Shown here: piece by piece, positions 1-7,190 of the stretch
Position numbering within the stretch: the stretch's first letter is position 1
Layout: each line of letters begins with the position of its first letter
Assembly (NCBI GenBank): GCA_964442135.1
Contig: CAYTYN010000034.1
Span: 1-15,274 of the forward strand
Source of the DNA: Avanaerovorax sp964442135
GTDB taxonomy: Bacteria > Bacillota > Clostridia > Peptostreptococcales > Anaerovoracaceae
DNA length: 15,274 nt
Direction: 5' to 3'
Made by a program: the position numbers and the translations under genes
The notes under the pieces: generated by a model
The model's input: only the letters and a program-made list of their open reading frames with translations
Databases searched by the model: none
What the model was told of the DNA's origin: nothing

Positions 1-6
1 CTGACG

Positions 7-40
7 CCGCGTTGTATAATCCTTTTACAACGCGGTTTTT
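7..40 (+). terminator. Intrinsic terminator of the upstream unit
   Basis: Arms CCGCGTTGTA (7-16) and TACAACGCGG (26-35) pair perfectly over 10 bp around a 9-nt loop and are followed by five T (36-40). It ends a + strand gene lying left of the window and separates it from cca. No convincing promoter is visible between it and cca (41-129). Confidence 0.85.
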
Positions 41-135
41 CTGTGGCTTTGGCGGCGGTTTCGAGCACGAAGGGCGAGAAACAATAAACCAACGGCTATG
101 CCGGTGGTCATGATTGCGGGAAAAGAGGAATGCGA

Positions 136-1506
136 ATGATGAGAAGCTCTGAGAAAAATAACGGGATTCTGTCCGTTCCGGAGGACGTGGAGAGAATCAT
201 GAAGGTATTAAGCGGCGGAGGCTTTGAAGCTTTTGCGGTGGGAGGATGTGTGAGGGATATGCTCCTGGGACGGGAGCCTTATGACTACGACGTGGCGACG
301 TCGGCTCGCCCGGAGAAGACCAGAGAGCTTCTGGAAGAATCGGGAGTAAGGGTGGCGGATACGGGAATTCAGCACGGAACGGTAACAGCTCTTACAGACA
401 GAGGGTTCGTAGATATCACCACATACCGGGTAGACGGTGAGTATACGGATAACAGACATCCGGATACGGTCGTGTTTACCGATGATCTGAGAGAGGATAT
501 GGCTCGAAGGGATTTTACCATTAACGCTATGGCCATGAGAGACGGCCGGATAGAGGATTGGTTCGGCGGTCGGGAGGATCTGCGGAGGGGATTGATAAGA
601 GCCGTAGGGAATCCGGAAAAGCGTTTCCGGGAGGATGGCCTTCGTATAATGAGAGGACTGAGGTTCGCGTCGGTGTACGGATTTCAGATCGAAGAGGAAA
701 CGTCCGACAGCATGATAAGGTGTGGAGGACTTTTGAAAAATATAAGCGCAGAAAGGATTTTTGCTGAGCTTAAAAAGCTGCTGTGCGGCCCTTCTGCGGG
801 AGAGGTGCTGAGAAAATATAAAGAGGTTTTCTTTCAGGTGATACCGGAGCTGAGAAAGTGCGACGGGTTCGATCAGAGGAGCGGCTATCACCTTTACGAT
901 GTCTTCGAGCATCTGGTAAGGGCGGTTGAAAATATTGACCCCGATCCTGTCCTAAGGATGGCGGCTCTTCTTCACGACATAGGAAAGCCGGATAAATTCT
1001 CCTTGGGCGATGACGGAGAGGGTCATTTCTACGGACACGGAGAGGAAAGCGAGAGAATAGGGGGAGAGATACTGGAGAGGCTGAGAGCGGACGGCGCCTT
1101 CAAATCCTCCGTAATCCTTCTGGTGAAGAATCACCATCGTCGGATAGATGACAGCGACAAAGCCGTCAGGAAAGCTCTTTACAAACTGGGGGAGAAACCC
1201 TTCTTCGACCTGATAAAGCTTAAGAGGGCAGACGGCGCGGCTACGGGAAAGCCGTCGCCCGAAGAGGGAGAGCACTGGAACCGGGTGGAGATCAGGGCGA
1301 AGAGGATTATCGGTGAGAACCAGTGTATTTCAAGGAGCCGGCTTGCCGTAAACGGGCGAGATCTCATGGAAGCCGGCGTGCCTCAGGGCAGGATCATGGG
1401 AAAGATCCTGAGAGAGCTGCTGGAAAAGGTATTGGAGGGAAAACTTGAGAATGAAAAAGCCGAGTTGGTAAAGGAGGCAGTTAGACTGTACAATACCTAT
1501 GGATAA
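136..1506 (+). CDS. cca: CCA tRNA nucleotidyltransferase with HD domain
   Basis: Class II nucleotidyltransferase that adds or repairs the 3' CCA end of tRNA in the cytoplasm. From the chosen start (456 aa), the GGCVRD motif and catalytic DYD pair lie near residues 36-52, RRDFTINAM at 124-132, and the EDGLR motif that templates CTP/ATP choice at 166-170. An HD phosphohydrolase-type domain begins at HDIGKP (280-285), typical of the longer CCA enzymes of Clostridia. Three ATG codons lie close together (130, 136, 139). AGAGGA at 124-129 abuts the first, so 136 or 139 is better spaced. A poly(A) polymerase assignment is the main alternative, but Gram-positive genomes usually carry only the CCA enzyme. 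It converges on trpS with a 52-bp gap holding no clear terminator. Confidence 0.93.
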   Translation: MMRSSEKNNGILSVPEDVERIMKVLSGGGFEAFAVGGCVRDMLLGREPYDYDVATSARPEKTRELLEESGVRVADTGIQHGTVTALTDRGFVDITTYRVDGEYTDNRHPDTVVFTDDLREDMARRDFTINAMAMRDGRIEDWFGGREDLRRGLIRAVGNPEKRFREDGLRIMRGLRFASVYGFQIEEETSDSMIRCGGLLKNISAERIFAELKKLLCGPSAGEVLRKYKEVFFQVIPELRKCDGFDQRSGYHLYDVFEHLVRAVENIDPDPVLRMAALLHDIGKPDKFSLGDDGEGHFYGHGEESERIGGEILERLRADGAFKSSVILLVKNHHRRIDDSDKAVRKALYKLGEKPFFDLIKLKRADGAATGKPSPEEGEHWNRVEIRAKRIIGENQCISRSRLAVNGRDLMEAGVPQGRIMGKILRELLEKVLEGKLENEKAELVKEAVRLYNTYG

Positions 1507-1558
1507 AAGATCTGCCGTTTTCCCGCCTTTCTCGGAGTTAAAGCTTTTGTCCGGGCGA

Positions 1559-2539
1559 TCAAAGGCCGAGACCGAAGTTGTCCTTAACTCTCTTCATGGT
1601 TCTTTCGGCGATGGCGTTGGCCCTTTCAGCTCCGTCGGCAAGGATGCCCTTAAGCTGATCAGAGTATCTTATCTCTTCAAAACGGGCCTTTATAGGGGCG
1701 AGAGCGTCCACAGCGATCTCCACCAGATCCTTTTTCAGATCGCCGTATCCCTTCCCGTCGTAGTCCTTCACTATGTCTTCGACGGCTTTTCCGCTGAGAA
1801 CGCTGTATATGTTCAGAAGGTTGCTTACGCCCGGTTTATTTTCAGGATCGAACAGTATGACACCGTCTGAATCTGTGGTGGCTTTCATTATGGATTTCTT
1901 TATCTTGGAAGGCTCATCCAGAAGGGAAATCCTGCTGTGTATGTTTTCGGCGGACTTGCTCATCTTCTGGGTTGGATCGTCGAGGGCCATTATACGGGCC
2001 CCTTCCTTCATGTATCTTCCCTCCGGAACGACAAAGGTTTTCTTCTTGGTGTTGTTGACTCTCGTGGCCAAATCTCTGGTCAGTTCGATGTGCTGCTTCT
2101 GATCGTTACCTACAGGTACGATATCGGTATCGTAGAGAAGGATGTCCGCGGCCATGAGCAGGGGATAAGTGAGAAGTCCGGCAGGGGCAGACTCCCTGTT
2201 ATGGCTCTTAGCCTTGAATTGAGTCATCCTGAACAGCTCTCCGGTATAGGAACAGCAGGTGAGAACCCAGGAAAGCTCCACATGTCCCGGAACGTCAGAC
2301 TGGACAAATACTATGGATTTCTTCGGGTCAATACCCACGGCAAGATAGAGAGCTGCGACATCTAAGATGTGCTCCCTGAGAGCCTTAGGGTCCTGAAGAA
2401 CGGTGATGGCGTGAAGATCGACAATACAGTACACACACTCATGATCGTTCTGAAGCTCGACAAACTGCTTAAGAGCGCCCAGATAATTCCCCAGATGAAT
2501 GTTTCCGGTAGGCTGGACGCCGGAAAATACTCTCTTCAT
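1559..2539 (-). CDS. trpS: Tryptophanyl-tRNA synthetase
   Basis: Class Ic aminoacyl-tRNA synthetase that charges tRNA-Trp with tryptophan using ATP. At 326 aa it matches the usual size of about 330. The HIGH-type signature reads PTGNIHLGNY (residues 10-19) and the second ATP signature KMSKS lies at 192-196. The core also shows GNDQKQHIELTRD, typical of bacterial TrpRS. The frame is open further upstream to 2599, but the conserved N-terminus MKRVFSGVQPTG begins at 2539, with AAAGGA about 12 nt upstream on the minus strand. It is monocistronic, transcribed from the promoter at 2609-2637, and faces cca tail to tail. Confidence 0.96.
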   Translation of the reverse strand: MKRVFSGVQPTGNIHLGNYLGALKQFVELQNDHECVYCIVDLHAITVLQDPKALREHILDVAALYLAVGIDPKKSIVFVQSDVPGHVELSWVLTCCSYTGELFRMTQFKAKSHNRESAPAGLLTYPLLMAADILLYDTDIVPVGNDQKQHIELTRDLATRVNNTKKKTFVVPEGRYMKEGARIMALDDPTQKMSKSAENIHSRISLLDEPSKIKKSIMKATTDSDGVILFDPENKPGVSNLLNIYSVLSGKAVEDIVKDYDGKGYGDLKKDLVEIAVDALAPIKARFEEIRYSDQLKGILADGAERANAIAERTMKRVKDNFGLGL

Positions 2540-2608
2540 ATCTATATCAATTCCTTTCGTTTCACTCAGGCATAATAAGATCAAGCCAGATAAAATCACA
2601 ATAAATAT

Positions 2609-2637
2609 ATTCTATAACCAGGGTCTCTCTTTGTCAA
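2609..2637 (-). promoter_or_regulatory. Promoter of trpS
   Basis: On the minus strand, TTGACA (2637-2632) and TAGAAT (2614-2609) are separated by exactly 17 nt: a full -35 match and five of six -10 positions. Transcription would start near 2602, giving a leader of about 60 nt before the ATG at 2539. That is too short for a T-box riboswitch, which often controls trpS in Firmicutes. Confidence 0.75.
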
Positions 2638-2675
2638 ATTCTTTAGATGGGGATATTAGAAAAATAAAGACTTAA

Positions 2676-2690
2676 TGTAAATATATTACA
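2676..2690. promoter_or_regulatory. TGTAA-N5-TTACA dyad in the divergent region
   Basis: A perfect 5-bp inverted repeat spaced by ATATA lies between the trpS and Tad promoters, and a further TTACA half-site follows at 2695-2699, eight bases before the Tad -35 box. It could be an operator or simply an AT-rich UP-element. I cannot assign it to a known regulator. Confidence 0.3.
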
Positions 2691-2707
2691 TATTTTACAA
2701 AAAAGTG

Positions 2708-2736
2708 TTGACGCAGGGCGCGATGTGATGTAATAT
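2708..2736 (+). promoter_or_regulatory. Promoter of the Tad pilus operon
   Basis: TTGACG (2708-2713) and TAATAT (2731-2736) with 17 nt between them: five of six and four of six consensus positions. The predicted start near 2743 leaves a leader of about 20 nt containing AAAGGG and GGAAG before the ATG at 2762. No other promoter of similar quality was seen before the operon's end at 9743. Confidence 0.65.
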
Positions 2737-2761
2737 AGACCCACAAAGGGAATGGAAGAAA

Positions 2762-3823
2762 ATGTATAAAATATTAATATTTGTTAAACTCAAAGATGGG
2801 GAGTTCGAAAGGATCTTCTGTGAGAGGCTGGCAGCGGTGAGCAGGGATCTGGACGTAAGGATATGCAGGGATTCCTGCAGGGGAGCGGATACCTCGGGAG
2901 ACGGTAGACATGCAGGTATATTCCTGTTCGATGAAGAGACGAAGCCGTACATGGAATCGGGAAAAAGCCCGAAAGGTATGATACCGGTGCGGGTAGTGTA
3001 CAGGCCCCTTTGCCGCGACGAGGAGGAAGGGGATGAAACCCTTATATACGCCTACGAAGGCGCCCGGGAAACCGCGGCCAGGCTGGCCATTTTGGCAGGA
3101 GATGCCTCGGGGGAGAGGATAAGACTGGGGGAAGAGGATGAAATGCCGGAGATCGTTTCAGTCATATCACAGAGGGGAGGCGCAGGAGCGTCATCCATAG
3201 CTCTTGCCATATCGTCTCTCATACCGGTGATGTACGGTGAAAAGGCTCTTTACATAAATTACGGCCCCTTCGGGAGGAAAGCCGGTGAAGACGCCGTAAC
3301 CGGGGGCGTGAGCCCTGAACTTAACAGGCTTCTCTACTATATGGCCGGCGGCAGGGAATTCAGCTTGGAGCCTTTTATTGAGGAGGAACGGGGATGGGGT
3401 CTATTGAAGACGGGAGGCTTTAATACGAGATACTCATCCCTTACGGCGGATTTCCTAAAGATCATAGGAAGGAAGGCCGGAGACGAGTGGGGCGCCTCGT
3501 ACATCATCGTCGATGTGGGAACCAGGCTGGATAAAAACAGCATGGATATCTTAAAGATGTCCGCTGCTGTAGTGGAAATATCCTGCGAGGAGGAAGATTT
3601 CTTCTTCGATGATATCTCGGGCAGGGCAGAGATAAGAGACTCTATGTATATAAGAATACTGAACAGATGGAAGGGTCAATGGTCTGATGAGAGAGATGGG
3701 ACCGTATACGTATCGGATTATGGCAGGCTGACGGAAGAAAGCGTGGATACAGGCTTCGGCACCGAAGCGGGGGCGGTGGTAAAGCTGATCGAGGAGGGGA
3801 GACAGACAGGATGGAAGGATTGA
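2762..3823 (+). CDS. TadZ/CpaE-like ATPase with degenerate P-loop
   Basis: 353-residue cytosolic protein at the head of the Tad operon, matching the position and domain plan of TadZ/CpaE: an N-terminal receiver-like half (about 1-125) and a C-terminal ParA/MinD-fold half. TadZ localises the pilus machine at the cell pole or membrane in studied systems. The deviant Walker A region is at 138-145, but reads RGGAGASS instead of KGGxGKTT, so both the signature lysine and the phosphate-binding lysine are lost (R138, A143). A Walker B-like strand follows (YIIVDVGTRLD, about residue 245). Loss of Walker lysines is seen in other TadZ proteins, which suggests weak or no hydrolysis here. Its end overlaps the next gene by 13 nt. 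Confidence 0.75.
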   Translation: MYKILIFVKLKDGEFERIFCERLAAVSRDLDVRICRDSCRGADTSGDGRHAGIFLFDEETKPYMESGKSPKGMIPVRVVYRPLCRDEEEGDETLIYAYEGARETAARLAILAGDASGERIRLGEEDEMPEIVSVISQRGGAGASSIALAISSLIPVMYGEKALYINYGPFGRKAGEDAVTGGVSPELNRLLYYMAGGREFSLEPFIEEERGWGLLKTGGFNTRYSSLTADFLKIIGRKAGDEWGASYIIVDVGTRLDKNSMDILKMSAAVVEISCEEEDFFFDDISGRAEIRDSMYIRILNRWKGQWSDERDGTVYVSDYGRLTEESVDTGFGTEAGAVVKLIEEGRQTGWKD

Positions 3824-4992
3824 AACAGGCGGAGGAGGAGGCGAGGCGTGCAATATTGGAATTAGACGATGCTTCAGATGAGGACGTGGGGAACGCCATA
3901 GAGGAGGCCATGTTCCGCTTTATGCCGGAGCTTACCAGCGAGGAATACATAGATGTGTACAGACGCATATTCGGAAGAATAAGGAGCAGGCTGGGAGCCC
4001 TCCACTTTATCGCCGGGGACAAGGATATTAACGAGATAATGGTAAACGGCCCTGATAAAGTGTTCATAGAGAAAAACGGAAGGATTCAGCAGGTGGAGAC
4101 TATGTTTTCATCCGTAACAGAGCTGGAGGATGTCATACGAAACATAGCCGCGGGGGTGCGCCGTGAGATCAATGAGCTTAACCCTATACTGGACGCGCGT
4201 CTGGAGGACGGATCCAGGGTGAACGCTGTATATAAGAATATAGCCATAGGAGGACCGATTCTCACCATACGTAAATTCAGCAGGAATAAGATGACCATGG
4301 GAAAGCTCATCTCTCGGGGTGCGGTGACGGAGGAGTGTGCAGAACTGCTCAGATCTCTGGTGGAGACCGGATACAATATCTTCATCAGCGGAGGAACCTC
4401 TTCCGGAAAGACGACCTTTCTAAACGCCTTGTCCGATTTCATTCCGGCTGAAAAGAGGGTGATAGTCATAGAGGATTCGGCAGAGTTGCAGATGTCCGGA
4501 GTGGAGAACCTGGTGCGGATGGAATGTCACAACGCCAATTCTGTAGGAAAAGGCATGGTGTCTATGGATATGCTGATAAAGACCAGCTTAAGGATGCGCC
4601 CTGACATGATCATAATAGGTGAAGTGAGAGGAAGAGAGGTAGCTGACATGCTTCAGGCGCTGAATACCGGTCACTGCGGCATGTCCACCGGTCACGGAAA
4701 TTCCGTCCGAGGTATGCTCAGAAGGCTGGAAGCTATGTATCTCATGTCGGGTCAGCTGCCCATGGACGCCATAAGGGCTCAGATCGTAGAAGCTCTGGAT
4801 ATCATGGTTCACCTGGCGAGGACGTCGGATGGAAGACGGCGGGTCATAGAGGTTCAGGAGATAACAGGCTTTGACGGAGACGACTACCTTCTCAATCCTC
4901 TCTTTCTGCCCGGAGACGATCTTAATCTGATTCGGACGGGAAACCGCATAAAGAGAAACATAAAGCTAAAGCTGGGAGGCGTGTCGGGATGA
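3811..4992 (+). CDS. TadA/CpaF-type pilus assembly ATPase
   Basis: 393-residue member of the type II/IV secretion ATPase family; the hexameric motor that drives Flp pilin assembly at the membrane. The Walker A motif GGTSSGKTT lies at 194-202 with catalytic K200, the acidic IED box at 220-222, Walker B with IIIGEVRG at 267-274, and a His-box TGHCGMSTGHGNS at 286-298. The N-terminal domain shows the usual INEIMVNGPDKVFIEKNGRI stretch. The start overlaps the TadZ-like stop by 13 nt with GGAGGGG upstream, and the stop overlaps the next gene as ATGA, so the genes are translationally coupled. Length and motifs are complete. Confidence 0.93.
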   Translation: MEGLKQAEEEARRAILELDDASDEDVGNAIEEAMFRFMPELTSEEYIDVYRRIFGRIRSRLGALHFIAGDKDINEIMVNGPDKVFIEKNGRIQQVETMFSSVTELEDVIRNIAAGVRREINELNPILDARLEDGSRVNAVYKNIAIGGPILTIRKFSRNKMTMGKLISRGAVTEECAELLRSLVETGYNIFISGGTSSGKTTFLNALSDFIPAEKRVIVIEDSAELQMSGVENLVRMECHNANSVGKGMVSMDMLIKTSLRMRPDMIIIGEVRGREVADMLQALNTGHCGMSTGHGNSVRGMLRRLEAMYLMSGQLPMDAIRAQIVEALDIMVHLARTSDGRRRVIEVQEITGFDGDDYLLNPLFLPGDDLNLIRTGNRIKRNIKLKLGGVSG

Positions 4993-5726
4993 ACAGAATA
5001 GTCGGCCGGTTAAAAGGTGTGGATTACAGATATCTGGCCTTGGTGACGGGTATAACCCTCGCCGCCGGTATGATTTTTTACAGGAAATGGATTTTCGCCT
5101 TTGCCGCGGTACCTTTATACCCGGCGACCAAGACCCGATACGACGCCTGGGTGGAGGATAGACGGAGAAAGGAGATGAGGAACCAGTTCAGGGACATGCT
5201 CTATAGCTTTTCGGCGTCATTTTCTTCAGGGAGGCACATGACGGAAGCTATGGAGGAGGCCGTCGATTCCCTGAGGAGTATATACGGAGAGGGCAGCCTG
5301 TTATCTGACAGACTCGAATATATGCTGCGGCGTATCAGGGACACAGGAGATTCAGATATAATCGTATGGGAGGAGTTCGCCTTTCATAGCGGCGTCGCGG
5401 AAATAGAAGAGTTTACTCAGGTATTCCGAGCTTGCAGGGACACGGGAGGGGATCTCATAAGAGCTGCAGATCGAGCGGCGTCGGTCATAACAGATAAGAT
5501 AGACATCGAAAACGATATAAGAACCATGTCCGCTCAGAAAAAACTGGAGGGAAAGCTGATTACGGCAATACCGGTAATACTGCTGGTCTTTCTCAGCATC
5601 GTATCGCCCCAATATATAGCTCCCCTCTATGAGACTATGGCCGGAAGAATTGTCATGACCATGGTTCTGGCAGTGATGGCCATAGCCTACAGAATGATAG
5701 AAAGGATAACGTCCATTGAAGTCTAG
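4989..5726 (+). CDS. TadB-like inner-membrane platform protein
   Basis: 245-residue type II secretion F-domain protein. Membrane segments are visible at about 15-45 (N-terminal pair) and at about 190-212 and 219-237 (C-terminal pair). Between them lies the cytosolic F domain, with the usual RNQFRDMLYSFSASFSSG start and EEFTQVFRACRDTGGDL. With the next gene it forms the membrane platform on which the TadA ATPase acts. It starts in an ATGA overlap with tadA and overlaps the following gene by 11 nt. Confidence 0.85.
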   Translation: MNRIVGRLKGVDYRYLALVTGITLAAGMIFYRKWIFAFAAVPLYPATKTRYDAWVEDRRRKEMRNQFRDMLYSFSASFSSGRHMTEAMEEAVDSLRSIYGEGSLLSDRLEYMLRRIRDTGDSDIIVWEEFAFHSGVAEIEEFTQVFRACRDTGGDLIRAADRAASVITDKIDIENDIRTMSAQKKLEGKLITAIPVILLVFLSIVSPQYIAPLYETMAGRIVMTMVLAVMAIAYRMIERITSIEV

Positions 5727-6699
5727 GGAAATAACGGTGGGGAAATACATAAGGGAGAACAGAAGGACGGTGGTAATTTGTCTCATCGTTACCTGCCTGC
5801 TGTTTATCGTTCTTTGTATGGCGGAGGCAGGGGAAAACAGCATATATATAGAAGATGAGGGTGGAGGCGTTGCGGCACTTAGGGCGGCAGACGGCAGATC
5901 CGTTTCTGCGGCAATGAGAGTGACCGGGTTCAGGGACGGCGTTTCCGTAAGCAGAAACAAGGTGGTTTCCGTAGGAGGTGATGATAATAGGGAGGAATCC
6001 GAAGCAGAAGAAGAGGTATCGGATACAGAAGATTCCATACTAAGATCCATCGACGAAGCTGTAAGGCAGGTGGAAAGGAGCGATGACGGCAGAATAGAGC
6101 TTCCTACGATTACAGAGGACGGTACCATCATCCTCTGGGAAAAATCGGACAGCCGGGAGAAGTATATGGTTTTCCTGATGCTGCCGGCTCTGCTCTGTTT
6201 TTTCTACAAAGGGGAAAAGGAGAAAGACGCCAAAAGGGCGCGGGAGAAAAAGGACAGCGTCCTGAGAGCTTTGCCCTCGTTCAATTCCCAGATACTGCTC
6301 CTGCTGGGGAGCGGGCTCATATTCGAGGAGGCCTTTGCCAGAGTAGCCGAAGGATATGAGGCTAAGAGGGACAGGAATTACTTCGAGGATATGGTGGTGG
6401 AGATGAGGCGAAGGTCCATTGAGTCCAACGTTTCCGCCGCAAGGGTCATGGACGCGCTTTCTCCTGAGATCGGGGTGAGGGAGTTTACAAGGATAAAGGA
6501 AATTATTGTTACGGCTCACTATAAGGGCAACGATCTGTCGGAAAAGCTGGCAGATGAGGGGAATCTGCTGTGGAGCAGAAGAAAAAAGGCGGCGGAGGAA
6601 AAGGGAAAGATTGCGGAGACTAAGCTTTCCGGCCCCCTGGCGCTGCTTCTCTTGGCTCTTATAGGAGTCACAGCGGCTCCGGCTATTATGCAGATGTAG
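5716..6699 (+). CDS. TadC-like inner-membrane platform protein
   Basis: 327-residue partner of TadB. A first membrane segment at about 18-37 is followed by roughly 110 mostly acidic, low-complexity residues (about 38-147), then a second segment (149-164), a cytosolic F domain containing LPSFNSQILLLLGSGLIFEEAF, and a final segment at about 305-326. The first start is TTG at 5716, overlapping the TadB stop by 11 nt with AAAGGA about 10 nt upstream. A GTG at 5737 is the alternative. The long acidic segment between TM1 and TM2 is longer than I expect for TadC and is probably extracytoplasmic. Confidence 0.8.
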   Translation: MKSREITVGKYIRENRRTVVICLIVTCLLFIVLCMAEAGENSIYIEDEGGGVAALRAADGRSVSAAMRVTGFRDGVSVSRNKVVSVGGDDNREESEAEEEVSDTEDSILRSIDEAVRQVERSDDGRIELPTITEDGTIILWEKSDSREKYMVFLMLPALLCFFYKGEKEKDAKRAREKKDSVLRALPSFNSQILLLLGSGLIFEEAFARVAEGYEAKRDRNYFEDMVVEMRRRSIESNVSAARVMDALSPEIGVREFTRIKEIIVTAHYKGNDLSEKLADEGNLLWSRRKKAAEEKGKIAETKLSGPLALLLLALIGVTAAPAIMQM

Positions 6700-6736
6700 A
6701 GGATAATGACCGGAGCGGGGAGAAAGGTAGGAGAAG

Positions 6737-6871
6737 ATGCTTAGGAACAAGCGTGGCATGGAGATGGTGCAGGTAGCCATATTGATAGCTCTTGCGGTGG
6801 CTCTCGGTATAATATTCAGGACACAGATAACCGAGTTCGTGAATAACACCTTCGCGGATCTGAACAGCTGA
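6737..6871 (+). CDS. Flp1-family type IVb pilin (44 aa)
   Basis: The structural pilin subunit of the Tad system. The 44-residue product has a short basic leader MLRNKRG, then a hydrophobic helix VAILIALAVALGIIF and the tail RTQITEFVNNTFADLN, the pattern of the small Clostridial Flp1 pilins (F-R/K-x-Q-I-T-x-F-V-N). Prepilin peptidase would cut after G7, leaving about 37 residues. In the mature protein position 5, normally Glu, is Gln (MEMVQ), with a Glu at position 2. AAAGG and AGGAG precede the ATG. It sits exactly where the pilin is expected, between TadC and the TadE-like gene, 37 nt after the former and 4 nt before the latter. Confidence 0.8.
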   Translation: MLRNKRGMEMVQVAILIALAVALGIIFRTQITEFVNNTFADLNS

Positions 6872-6875
6872 CGAT

Positions 6876-7190
6876 ATGAACAGGAAAGGAAACGAGACGG
6901 TAGAAGCGGCAATAGTCCTTCCCGTATTCATACTCATCATACTCAGCCTCATTATGCTCATGATATACTTTTACGCCAGATTGGATGTTCAGTGCGGCGT
7001 TCACAGTGAGTTGATCGAAAGTGCTATGAGGGAAGAAGTCTCGGTATATGAAACCAGAACCAACAATAGAGAAACCTCGTCACATATAGGTGGATTGGCC
7101 GGAATATTCCTGAGATCGGATTACGAGGAAAGCATCGCTGTCATAAATGAGGGAGACATAATAAGGCTGGGTGAGATAGTTGAGGGCTGA
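6876..7190 (+). CDS. Small TadE-like pseudopilin
   Basis: 104 residues with a type IV pilin-like N-terminus: MNRKG, a probable cut after G5, Glu at mature position 5 (NETVE), then the hydrophobic helix AAIVLPVFILIILSLIMLMIYFYA typical of TadE. The rest is a short soluble domain with no recognisable catalytic residues. TadE pseudopilins are minor components that prime or regulate Flp pilus assembly. It follows the pilin by only 4 nt and lacks a strong Shine-Dalgarno, so coupled translation is likely. It overlaps the next gene by 11 nt. Confidence 0.75.
   Translation: MNRKGNETVEAAIVLPVFILIILSLIMLMIYFYARLDVQCGVHSELIESAMREEVSVYETRTNNRETSSHIGGLAGIFLRSDYEESIAVINEGDIIRLGEIVEG

Noticed and set aside
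20..139. Open frame on + strand ending at TGA 137-139 just before cca
   Set aside because: It runs through the terminator hairpin, its sequence is Arg/Trp-rich without protein-like pattern, and it has no start with a ribosome binding site.
208..912. Long minus-strand open frame of 234 codons inside cca
   Set aside because: It is the antisense shadow of a well conserved gene and has no recognisable motif or ribosome binding site.
1507..1558. Shared terminator between convergent cca and trpS
   Set aside because: CCCG/CGGG arms exist, but they are short with a large loop and no T-run on either strand.
6040..6912. Minus-strand open frame of 290 codons opposite tadC and the pilin
   Set aside because: Low-complexity, His/Pro/Ser-rich shadow of the coding strand, whose products are recognisable.
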